Source of the DNA: Reyranella sp.
GTDB taxonomy: Bacteria > Pseudomonadota > Alphaproteobacteria > Reyranellales > Reyranellaceae
DNA: 10,943 bases
Direction: 5' to 3'
Assembly: GCA_030679805.1 (NCBI GenBank)
Contig: JAUXST010000887.1
Coordinates: forward strand, 1 to 10,943
The notes below the pieces were generated by a model. It was not told where the DNA came from. It made no database searches and worked only from the letters and a program-made list of their open reading frames with translations. This document shows, in pieces, positions 1 through 6,142 of this stretch. The translations under genes were made by a program, and so were the position numbers. Each line of letters begins with the position of its first letter. The stretch's first letter is position 1.

Positions 1-436
1 GGCGGAATTCGACGACGAGGAACGCGACGCCGTGCTGGCGGCCAATCGCGCCTTCTATCGCGCCTTCAACGATCGCGATGCCGAGGCCATGGATCTTCTC
101 TGGTCGCCGACCGGGTCGGTCGTCTGCCTGCATCCCGGCCAGGCCGCGCTGCACGATCGCGCCGACATCATGGCGAGCTGGCGCGCCATCATGCGCCACC
201 CCGAGGCACCGCGCGTGCGCTGCGCCCAGGAATGGGTAGTGGGGCGCCCCGGCCTCGCCATCGTGGTCTGCCGTGAGATCCTGTCCAACGTGCAGCTGAT
301 GGCGACCAACAGCTTCGCCCGGCTGAGCGACGGCTGGCGCATGATCGGCCATCATTCCGGCCCAGTACCCTCGGTCGAGACGCAGCAGCCGACGACTGCT
401 TCCGTGTCCACGCGCGACCGGCGCCGCCTGCATTAG
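1..436 (+). CDS. NTF2/SnoaL-like fold protein (5' end outside window)
   Basis: The reading frame is open from base 2, so the gene starts upstream. The GTG at 32 lies inside what looks like the first helix (AANRAFYRAFNDRD) and is unlikely to be the true start. About 145 residues are visible. The pattern is that of a small cone-shaped NTF2-like/SnoaL_3 (DUF4440-type) domain: an N-terminal helix with acidic RD pairs, a CLHPG segment, a DIMASWRAIM helix, then beta strands ending in GWRMIGHHSGPVPS. Family members bind small hydrophobic ligands, act as isomerases or dehydratases, or have no known activity; I cannot assign a substrate. The last 20 or so residues (QQPTTASVSTRDRRR) look like a disordered tail. 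The TAG stop at 434-436 overlaps the stop of the opposing gene by 4 bases, so the two genes converge with no space for a terminator. Confidence 0.75.
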   Translation, partial: AEFDDEERDAVLAANRAFYRAFNDRDAEAMDLLWSPTGSVVCLHPGQAALHDRADIMASWRAIMRHPEAPRVRCAQEWVVGRPGLAIVVCREILSNVQLMATNSFARLSDGWRMIGHHSGPVPSVETQQPTTASVSTRDRRRLH

Positions 437-1419
437 CGGACGAGCGGACCGTCCGGGCGGATGAGTGACCGCAGGCGGCTGTAGGGAATGGCGACCTGGT
501 AGGTCCCCGCCGCGTAAGGCCCGACATCGTACGGGTTGAAGATGATCTCCAACCCATCGGCCTTGAAGAGGTAGCGCCCCGGCTCGGCCATCAGTTCGGC
601 CAGCTTGGCGGGCTCGAGCGCATCGTCGAAGCCCGGGCGCTCGACGAACTGCTTCTTGAGATTGTCGGCGACGATGCCCGTGACCGTGCGCAGCCAGTCC
701 TCGCCCGGCGCGAATACGGCCTCCGGCTTCAGCTCGCGGCCACTGCGCAGGTTGACCAACACGGCATAGGTACCGCCATTGCCGTGGGCGCCGCCGGTGA
801 AGCTGTAGAAGCTGACCTCGACCGAGATCGTCGCCGCGCCCGGACGATGGATCGCGAAGCTCTGTTCGTAACTCCAGATCTGGTCGACGTCGTCGCCGAT
901 GTCGGCCTTCGGGACCGCCTCTCCGGCCGCTTCCTTGGTCGTGTTGGCGAACTTGGCGTTGAGGGCGGTGAAATTGACCGATGGCCCGTCGAACTGCGGA
1001 TAGCTCGCATCGATCAGATATCGCGTCGCCTTCACCTTGCCTGCCCGGACGATGGCTTGCTCGCTGACGAACGGATAGGCGCCGGCGCCGAACTCCTTCA
1101 GCAGGGCGAGGCGGTTCTCGTAGCGCGACTTCAGGCACGCCGCCGCATCTTCGCCGGTACAAGCGCGGTTGCGATTGCCGACCCAGCGTTGCTGGTCTTT
1201 CACCAGATGATCCTTGGCGGCCCCGCTCAGTTTGGCGGCCAGCGCGGCATAGGTCGTCGCCACGTCGCGGTCGGCCTTGGCCAATTCTGGGCTCTTGCAG
1301 ATCGTGCGCTCGACCGGCGTAGAAGCCTTGGCGCAGTCGAAACTCGGGCCGACCTGCGCCTGTGCCGGCGCTGCCTCGACAACGGTGAGAAGCACGGCCG
1401 TTGCGAGCAGCCTCCTCAT
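433..1419 (-). CDS. Secreted LprI-N / DUF3298-like protein
   Basis: Predicted exported protein of 328 residues. A signal peptide (MRRLLATAVLLTVVEAAPAQA, cleavage near residue 21) is followed by an LprI N-terminal-like (DUF1311) module at about 27-108. Its four cysteines are in the usual pattern (C29 in SFDC, C41 in TIC, C87, C95), with a DQQRWVGNRN stretch and a KSRYENRLALL helix. The second half (about 120-325) resembles DUF4163/DUF3298 (RsiV-like), with SFYSFTGGAHGNGGTY at 203-218 and a C-terminal NPYDVGPYAAGTY segment. LprI-type domains have been described as lysozyme inhibitors; that role here is inference. I chose the ATG at 1419 because it overlaps the TGA of the upstream aminotransferase as ATGA and starts a standard n-region. 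The ATG at 1431 (adds MAAD) is the alternative; neither has a strong Shine-Dalgarno. It is the last gene of a three-gene minus-strand operon. Confidence 0.85.
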   Translation of the reverse strand: MRRLLATAVLLTVVEAAPAQAQVGPSFDCAKASTPVERTICKSPELAKADRDVATTYAALAAKLSGAAKDHLVKDQQRWVGNRNRACTGEDAAACLKSRYENRLALLKEFGAGAYPFVSEQAIVRAGKVKATRYLIDASYPQFDGPSVNFTALNAKFANTTKEAAGEAVPKADIGDDVDQIWSYEQSFAIHRPGAATISVEVSFYSFTGGAHGNGGTYAVLVNLRSGRELKPEAVFAPGEDWLRTVTGIVADNLKKQFVERPGFDDALEPAKLAELMAEPGRYLFKADGLEIIFNPYDVGPYAAGTYQVAIPYSRLRSLIRPDGPLVR

Positions 1420-2567
1420 GTCCGCCGCCATGCCTCGAGCCGGCGCACCGCGTCTTCCATTTCCGCAGTCGATCCGGCGAACGATATGCGCAACGTGCCG
1501 GCACCGCGCGCCCGGTCGAAGTCGACGCCGGGCGTCGTCGCCACGCCGGCCTCGCGCAGCATCCGGCTACAGAATTCCCGGCTGTCGTTGGTGAGGTGGG
1601 AGACGTCGGCATAGATATAAAAAGCGCCCTGCGCCGGAGTCAGCCGGTCGAGTCCGGCGTTGGGCAGTCCCGCCATCAGCAAGTCGCGGTTGACGCGGTA
1701 GCGCCGGACATGGCCGTCGAGTTCGTCGCGGCACTCGAAGGCCGCAAGTGCCGCATGCTGCGACAGCGTCGGCACCGAGATGAAGAAATTCTGCGTCAGC
1801 CGCTCGATCGGCCGGACGAGGTCGGGTGGCACGACCAGCCAGCCGATCCGCCAGCCGGTCATCGAGAAGTACTTCGAGAAGCTGTTGACCACGATCGCAC
1901 TGTCCGAAACCTCGACCGCCGAGTGCGTTTCGCCCTCGTAGACGATGCCGTGATAGATCTCGTCGGAGATCAGCCGCACGCCGTTGCGACTGCACCATTC
2001 CGCCAGCGCTTTCAGCTCGGCACGATTCACCATCGTGCCGGTGGGGTTGGACGGGCTGGCCAGGATCAGGCCGTCGATCCGTCCGGCCTTCTCCAGCGCC
2101 TCGACCGTCGGCTGAAAGCGATCGGCGGCCGAGGTTGGAAGGTCGACAGCCTCGAGATTGAGCGCCGCCAGGATGTTGCGGTAGGCCGGATAGCCCGGTG
2201 CCGCCAGCGCCACCCGGTCGCCGGCATCGAAGCTCGCCAGGAAGACCAGGGGAAAGCCGCCCGACGAACCGGTCGTCACGATCACGCGTTCCGCCGGAAC
2301 GTCGGCACCGTAGAAGTCGCGATAGTGACGGGCGATGCGCTCGCGCAACGCCGGGATCCCGAGCGCCGCGACGTAGCCGATGCGATCCGTATCAAGCGCC
2401 GCACGCGCCGCCGCGAGAGCGCCTTTCGGCGCCGGCGTGCTGGGCTGGCCGACTTCGAGGTGGATGACCGTGTCGCCGGCGGCCTCCTTCTCGGCCGCCG
2501 CCGCCATGACATCCATCACGATGAATGGATTGACGGCGCCCGACCGGCGCGAAAGCTTTCCCGACAT
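1416..2567 (-). CDS. Class I/II (fold-type I) PLP aminotransferase
   Basis: Cytosolic pyridoxal-phosphate aminotransferase of 383 residues, a normal length for the aspartate/aromatic aminotransferase group. Visible landmarks are the N-terminal HLEVGQPSTPAP (36-47), the GYVAALGIPALRERIA segment (64-79), TTGSSGG (98-104) for phosphate and cofactor binding, SPSNPTG with N174, SDEIYH with D202 pairing to the pyridine nitrogen, SFSKYFSMTGWRIG with Schiff-base lysine K232 and R240, and TLRISFA with R360, the expected alpha-carboxylate arginine. The fold and catalytic set are intact, so it should be active, but substrate preference (aspartate, alanine, aromatic or other) cannot be read from the sequence. 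The start at 2567 gives the natural N-terminus; the frame stays open upstream only as a shadow of the preceding gene. It begins 11 nt after that gene's stop, with a weak AGGGCGAG ribosome site, and its TGA overlaps the next start. Confidence 0.92.
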   Translation of the reverse strand: MSGKLSRRSGAVNPFIVMDVMAAAAEKEAAGDTVIHLEVGQPSTPAPKGALAAARAALDTDRIGYVAALGIPALRERIARHYRDFYGADVPAERVIVTTGSSGGFPLVFLASFDAGDRVALAAPGYPAYRNILAALNLEAVDLPTSAADRFQPTVEALEKAGRIDGLILASPSNPTGTMVNRAELKALAEWCSRNGVRLISDEIYHGIVYEGETHSAVEVSDSAIVVNSFSKYFSMTGWRIGWLVVPPDLVRPIERLTQNFFISVPTLSQHAALAAFECRDELDGHVRRYRVNRDLLMAGLPNAGLDRLTPAQGAFYIYADVSHLTNDSREFCSRMLREAGVATTPGVDFDRARGAGTLRISFAGSTAEMEDAVRRLEAWRRT

Positions 2568-2578
2568 GGTCGCTCGCC

Positions 2579-3907
2579 CTAGCGTGGAACGGCGAGCAGC
2601 GAGAGCCCCGCACCAGCCGGATCGATGGCACCCTGGCATGTGGCCGCACCGCCGCGCAGCCCGCTCGGGCAAGCGATGGCATTGACGTAGCCACCTTGCC
2701 CGGCGCGCTGGGCCAATACAGCGGCCAGATTCTGGCCCGCCTCGATCGTGGCCCGCGCCACGAAGCCCGTCGCCTGGGCCGCTGTCGGCGCCCCACCGCC
2801 CGCGCCGGCGAAGATGAACTCTCCGCTGCTGGGATAGGCAATGATCAACGGGCTCACGGAGGCCGCCTCCGGTGTCGGCGCGCCGAGCATGATGCCGGTT
2901 CCCGGGACGACCATGCGGGCGCCGAACAGCTGGCCCATTGACAGGCTGCAGGCGGCGGCATTGCCTTTGCTGTCGACCGCGACCAGACCGGAGAAACCGC
3001 CCGAATCGGCCGGTGTCCCGCCGCCCGGCGCCTGACCGTGCCAACCCGCCAAGGCGGTCGCGCCCGCCATCGGTGACGGCGCGACATAGACACGCTGCCG
3101 TCGGAAGGTGCCGAAATTCTCGCTGGCCGGTGGCCCCGCCTGCGGCACCGCACTGCGCAGCGAGTCGAGGGGCATGCTGCCGCCCATCTGCGAGACCTGA
3201 TCAGCCAGGGTACGCGCGAATGTTCCCTGGAAGAAGTCGACGCCGCCGCGCGAGCGGATCACGCCCAACGTCCCGGCGAGCTCGGGCTGCACCAGGTTGG
3301 TGCCCTCCGCGAGCGCTCCTCCGAAGATACGCCGGGCCTCGCGATCGGCCCCAAGGAGTGCGCCACCAGCCTGGAGGTCGCGCGCCAGGGCACGCGATAC
3401 CGGAACACCGAACCGGGCCAGACGCTCCGCGGCCGAAAGGGACTGCTCCCAGCGGCCCTGGCCGTGACGAACGTGCATGAGCGTCATGGCGCGCACACCG
3501 GTGGGTATGGTGAACGACACGCCATTGACCGCGCCGGGCGCCGCGACGGGCGCGAACACGAACGATTCGGCTGCCATCGTCTTGCTGTTATGGACGATGC
3601 AGGCGCCCGAGGCTCCCAGCCCACCCGCCGACGGCAACGTGACCGCAAGCGTGAAATACATGGCGACTGCGGCGTCGACGGCATTGCCGCCATTCACGAG
3701 GATTTCGCGGCCCACCTCCGCCGCGCGACTCTCGTCGGCCGCAACGGCAGCGAACGAGGCGCCGCGGAAAATCCCCGCCAGACCCTGCTGTCCAGGTACC
3801 CGACCGGCCGGATTCGAGGCATTTGCAGCCCGCTCGGATGCCACCTCGGTCTCACTTCTGCCACAAGCCGACAGCAAAAGGATGCCAACCAGCGCCAAGC
3901 TGCGCAA
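2579..3907 (-). CDS. Gamma-glutamyltransferase-family lipoprotein, probably catalytically degenerate
   Basis: From the chosen start the product has 442 residues and begins with a lipoprotein signal, MRSLALVGILLLSAC (lipobox LLSAC, lipidated Cys15). The Ntn-hydrolase gamma-glutamyltransferase fold is recognisable: VNGGNAVDAAVA (71-82), LPSAGGLGASG, LVQPELAGTL (205-214), VVPGTGIML (333-341), AGAGGGAPT (368-375) and a DPAGAGL end. Length is well below the usual 550-580. The TTH nucleophile motif of classical enzymes aligns to FSG (305-307), the segment before it is shortened by roughly 70-80 residues, and the substrate arginine position (FRE-AP in classical enzymes) reads SFVFAP (115-120). I infer loss of self-processing and transferase activity. 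Start choice is uncertain: TTG 3907 gives the textbook signal peptide without a clear ribosome site. ATG 3970 has GAGG six bases upstream and adds 21 residues, but it overlaps the divergent protease gene. Followed after 11 nt by the aminotransferase. Confidence 0.8.
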   Translation of the reverse strand: MRSLALVGILLLSACGRSETEVASERAANASNPAGRVPGQQGLAGIFRGASFAAVAADESRAAEVGREILVNGGNAVDAAVAMYFTLAVTLPSAGGLGASGACIVHNSKTMAAESFVFAPVAAPGAVNGVSFTIPTGVRAMTLMHVRHGQGRWEQSLSAAERLARFGVPVSRALARDLQAGGALLGADREARRIFGGALAEGTNLVQPELAGTLGVIRSRGGVDFFQGTFARTLADQVSQMGGSMPLDSLRSAVPQAGPPASENFGTFRRQRVYVAPSPMAGATALAGWHGQAPGGGTPADSGGFSGLVAVDSKGNAAACSLSMGQLFGARMVVPGTGIMLGAPTPEAASVSPLIIAYPSSGEFIFAGAGGGAPTAAQATGFVARATIEAGQNLAAVLAQRAGQGGYVNAIACPSGLRGGAATCQGAIDPAGAGLSLLAVPR

Positions 3908-3936
3908 TTGACGTGGCCGCCGCGCGTTCCTAGCCT
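3908..3936 (+). promoter_or_regulatory. Candidate sigma70-type promoter for the M48-DsbA unit
   Basis: TTGACG (3908-3913, five of six matches to the -35 consensus) and TAGCCT (3931-3936, three of six matches to the -10) are separated by exactly 17 bases. They lie just upstream of the M48 gene and between two divergent transcripts. Transcription would begin near 3943, only about 5-14 nt before the GTG codons at 3948 and 3957, giving a very short leader. That fits the absence of any Shine-Dalgarno there. The -35 box directly abuts the proposed TTG start of the divergent lipoprotein gene (CAATTG, 3905-3910). Confidence 0.45.
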
Positions 3937-3956
3937 GTTTGCCAGCCGTGCCGCCC

Positions 3957-5312
3957 GTGTTCAAACGCATCACCATCCTCATTTGCCTCTCGCTGCTCGC
4001 GCTGGCGCCGTTTCGTGCCGCCCACGCGCAGCGGATCAATCTCATACGCGATGCAGAGATCGAGAACACCATCCGCACCTTCGTCATTCCGATCTGGAGG
4101 GCAGCCGGCCTCGACCCTAACGCGGTCGAGATCATGATCGTCCAGGACGGTTCGCTCAACGCCTTCGTGGCCGGCGGCCAGCGGATATTCATAAATACCG
4201 GCCTGATCATGCGGACCGAGACGCCCAATCAGCTCATCGGCGTGCTCGCGCACGAAAGTGGCCATATCGCGGGCGGGCATCTTGCCCGCATGCAAGAAGA
4301 ACTGCGGGCGCTCTCGACCATGCAGATTCTGGAAACGATCCTCGCCGGCGGCGCCATGGCGGGCGGCTCGGTCTCCGGCGGCGGTATCGGCAGAGGCGGT
4401 CCAACCGGCGGAGTGACCAAGGCGCCGGGGTCGATCATGTCGTTCCTGAAATATTCGCAGACCCAGGAGTCAGCCGCCGATCAGGCAGCAATGAGCTATC
4501 TCCAGAAGACCGGACAATCGCCGAAAGGATCGATCGAGTTTCTGCGCACCTTGCAGAAAGAGGAGCGTCTGGCGATAACACAGCGCGACCCCTATCTGAC
4601 GACCCATCCGCTGACGCCGGATCGGATCGACGCATTCGAGCAAGCCGCCGCACGGTCGCCCTACGTCAATACGCCTGATACGCCCCAGAACCTGGCCATG
4701 CACCACCGCATCGTTGCCAAGCTCTATGGTTTCGTGGCGCCCGACGTTGCCCTCCAGCGTTTCAGCGAAGCCGACCGCTCGGTGCCGGCGCGCTACGCCC
4801 GCGGCATCGCACTCTATCGCAAAGGCGCGCTGGGCTCGGCATTGCTCACCATCGATGGGCTGTTGAAGGAATACCCCAACGATCCCTACTTCAACGAGGT
4901 GCGTGGCCAGATGCTGTACGAGAACGGCCGCCCCGCCGAGGCGGTCGTCTCCTATCGCCGCGCTGTCCAGCTGCTGCCCGCGAGTGGACTGCTGAAGATC
5001 GACCTGGCGCGCGCCTTGCTCGATACCAACAACGCCGAAAACGACCGCGAGGCCATCCGCAATCTCGAACTCGCGGTGCAAACCGAAAGCGGCTCCTTCG
5101 ACCTGTGGCGGCTGCTGGCGGCCGGCTACTCCAAGCAGAACAACGCCGGCATGACATCGCTGGCCCGGGCTGAAATGGCAATCCTGCGCGGCCAGCGTTC
5201 GGAGGCGCAGTCACACGCGGCAACGGCAGAACGCAGCCTGCAGCCCGGAACGCCAGCATGGCAGCGCGCCCAGGACATCAAGGCCTACATCAACTCACGC
5301 CCGAAGCGCTAG
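3957..5312 (+). CDS. M48 family metalloprotease with C-terminal TPR region (BepA/YfgC-like)
   Basis: Predicted exported zinc protease of 451 residues. The signal peptide (MFKRITILICLSLLALAPF...AHA, cleavage near 24) is followed by an M48 catalytic domain with HESGH (H99, E100, H103) and a downstream ESAAD giving third ligand E171. A YLTTHPLTPDRI segment with H217 resembles the regulatory zinc-liganding histidine loop of E. coli BepA. A glycine-rich stretch (about 130-157) lies between the motif and third ligand. Residues about 265-445 are helical repeats typical of TPRs (for example ALYRKGALGSALLTIDGLLKEYPNDPYF and the AEAVVSYRRAVQLLP repeat). BepA-type proteases degrade or assist outer-membrane proteins, including LptD; this role is by family. 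GTG 3957 is preferred because it begins a clean signal peptide; TTG 3939 and GTG 3948 are in-frame alternatives and none has a ribosome site. Followed 55 nt later by the DsbA-like gene, probably co-transcribed. Confidence 0.92.
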   Translation: MFKRITILICLSLLALAPFRAAHAQRINLIRDAEIENTIRTFVIPIWRAAGLDPNAVEIMIVQDGSLNAFVAGGQRIFINTGLIMRTETPNQLIGVLAHESGHIAGGHLARMQEELRALSTMQILETILAGGAMAGGSVSGGGIGRGGPTGGVTKAPGSIMSFLKYSQTQESAADQAAMSYLQKTGQSPKGSIEFLRTLQKEERLAITQRDPYLTTHPLTPDRIDAFEQAAARSPYVNTPDTPQNLAMHHRIVAKLYGFVAPDVALQRFSEADRSVPARYARGIALYRKGALGSALLTIDGLLKEYPNDPYFNEVRGQMLYENGRPAEAVVSYRRAVQLLPASGLLKIDLARALLDTNNAENDREAIRNLELAVQTESGSFDLWRLLAAGYSKQNNAGMTSLARAEMAILRGQRSEAQSHAATAERSLQPGTPAWQRAQDIKAYINSRPKR

Positions 5313-5316
5313 CAAT

Positions 5317-5332
5317 CCGCGCGATCGCGCGG
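5317..5332. repeat. 16-bp perfect palindrome between the M48 and DsbA-like genes
   Basis: CCGCGCGATCGCGCGG reads identically on both strands and begins 4 nt after the protease stop. As RNA it could form a 6-bp all-GC stem with a GATC loop. The nearest T-run (5347-5350, four Ts) is 14 nt beyond the stem, so it does not look like an ordinary intrinsic terminator. It may be a transcript-stabilising hairpin, a protein site, or chance in GC-rich DNA. Confidence 0.4.
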
Positions 5333-5354
5333 CCGGCCCTCACCTCTTTTCTCC

Positions 5355-5358
5355 GGAG
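5355..5358 (+). promoter_or_regulatory. Ribosome binding site of the DsbA-like gene
   Basis: GGAG nine bases before the ATG at 5368 supports that start, which also begins a good signal peptide. Confidence 0.6.
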
Positions 5359-5367
5359 TTCAAGACA

Positions 5368-6135
5368 ATGCGCTCGCTCCTTCTCGCTCTTTGTGCCGCC
5401 CTGATCGTGGGCGGCGCGCTTCTCGCCACCGCCGCCGCCCCGCCATCCCGAGTCGCCGTGCCAGCGGTCGCCACCGATGCCGGTGACAAGGGCGTGTTCG
5501 GGCGGAAGATCCGGGACTATCTGGTCGCCAACCCCGAAGTGCTGGTCGAAGCGATGCAGGAATTCGAGCGCCGGCAGGACAGCCAGCGCGACTCGGTGGC
5601 GCAGAAGGCGATCAGCCAACACAAGGTCGAGCTGCTCTCCGACCCCGAAAGCCCGTCCAGCGGCAACGCCACCGGCGACGTCGTCATCGTCGATTTCAAC
5701 GATTACCAGTGTCCCTACTGCAAGCGCGCCCATCAGGCATTGAAGTCTGTGGTGTCCGCCGACGGCAAGGTGAAGGTCGTCTACAAGGACTTGCCAATCC
5801 TGGGCGAGCCGTCCCGTATTGCCGCCCTCGCCGCAATGGCCGCGGTCAAGCAGGGCAAGCACCTTGCCCTGCACAATGCGCTGATGGAGTTCTCCGGCAA
5901 ACTCGACCGTGATCGCATCCTGGAGATCGCCGCGTCGGTCGGCCTCGATGTGGCGCTACTCCAAAAGGACATGGAAGACCCGAAGTTCAAGCAGCTCATC
6001 GAGCGCAACATGGCCCTGGCCGGCGCATTGGGCGTGCGTGGCACGCCGGCCTTCGTCATCGGCGATCAGTTCGTTCCCGGCGCCATCGACGCCGACGCGC
6101 TGAAGCAGCTGATCGCCGAAGCCCGCAAGCGCTAG
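5368..6135 (+). CDS. DsbA-family (ScsC/Com1-like) periplasmic thiol-disulfide oxidoreductase
   Basis: Predicted exported protein of 255 residues. An N-terminal hydrophobic signal (MRSLLLALCAALIVGGALLATA) leads to a helical segment, FGRKIRDYLVANPEVLVEAM with a following charged stretch to about 85. Such a segment acts as an oligomerisation stalk in ScsC-like proteins. The thioredoxin-fold domain follows, with VDFNDYQCPYCKRAH holding the redox pair C115-P-Y-C118. The helical insertion spans about 148-212, and GVRGTPAFVIG carries the cis-proline P227. CPYC and the N-terminal stalk place it in the DsbA/DsbG-like group often annotated thioredoxin-domain or Com1 family. It may act as an oxidase or isomerase for envelope proteins; which one cannot be decided here. 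It follows the M48 protease by 55 nt. Its stop is only 7 nt from the stop of the convergent gene, with no visible terminator. Confidence 0.93.
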   Translation: MRSLLLALCAALIVGGALLATAAAPPSRVAVPAVATDAGDKGVFGRKIRDYLVANPEVLVEAMQEFERRQDSQRDSVAQKAISQHKVELLSDPESPSSGNATGDVVIVDFNDYQCPYCKRAHQALKSVVSADGKVKVVYKDLPILGEPSRIAALAAMAAVKQGKHLALHNALMEFSGKLDRDRILEIAASVGLDVALLQKDMEDPKFKQLIERNMALAGALGVRGTPAFVIGDQFVPGAIDADALKQLIAEARKR

Positions 6136-6142
6136 CCTCCCT

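Noticed and set aside
1401..2582. A 393-codon plus-strand open frame opposite the aminotransferase
   Set aside because: The aminotransferase has all catalytic residues in place; the antisense frame is a shadow.
5303..5313. The same AAGCGCTAGC string at the ends of both plus-strand genes (here and at about 6127-6136)
   Set aside because: It simply encodes Lys-Arg-stop plus one base in each; two copies of a 10-mer of this kind are weak evidence for a functional repeat.
5317..5350. Intrinsic terminator after the M48 gene
   Set aside because: The stem is GC-rich but the T-run is short and 14 nt away from it, so a standard terminator is not supported.
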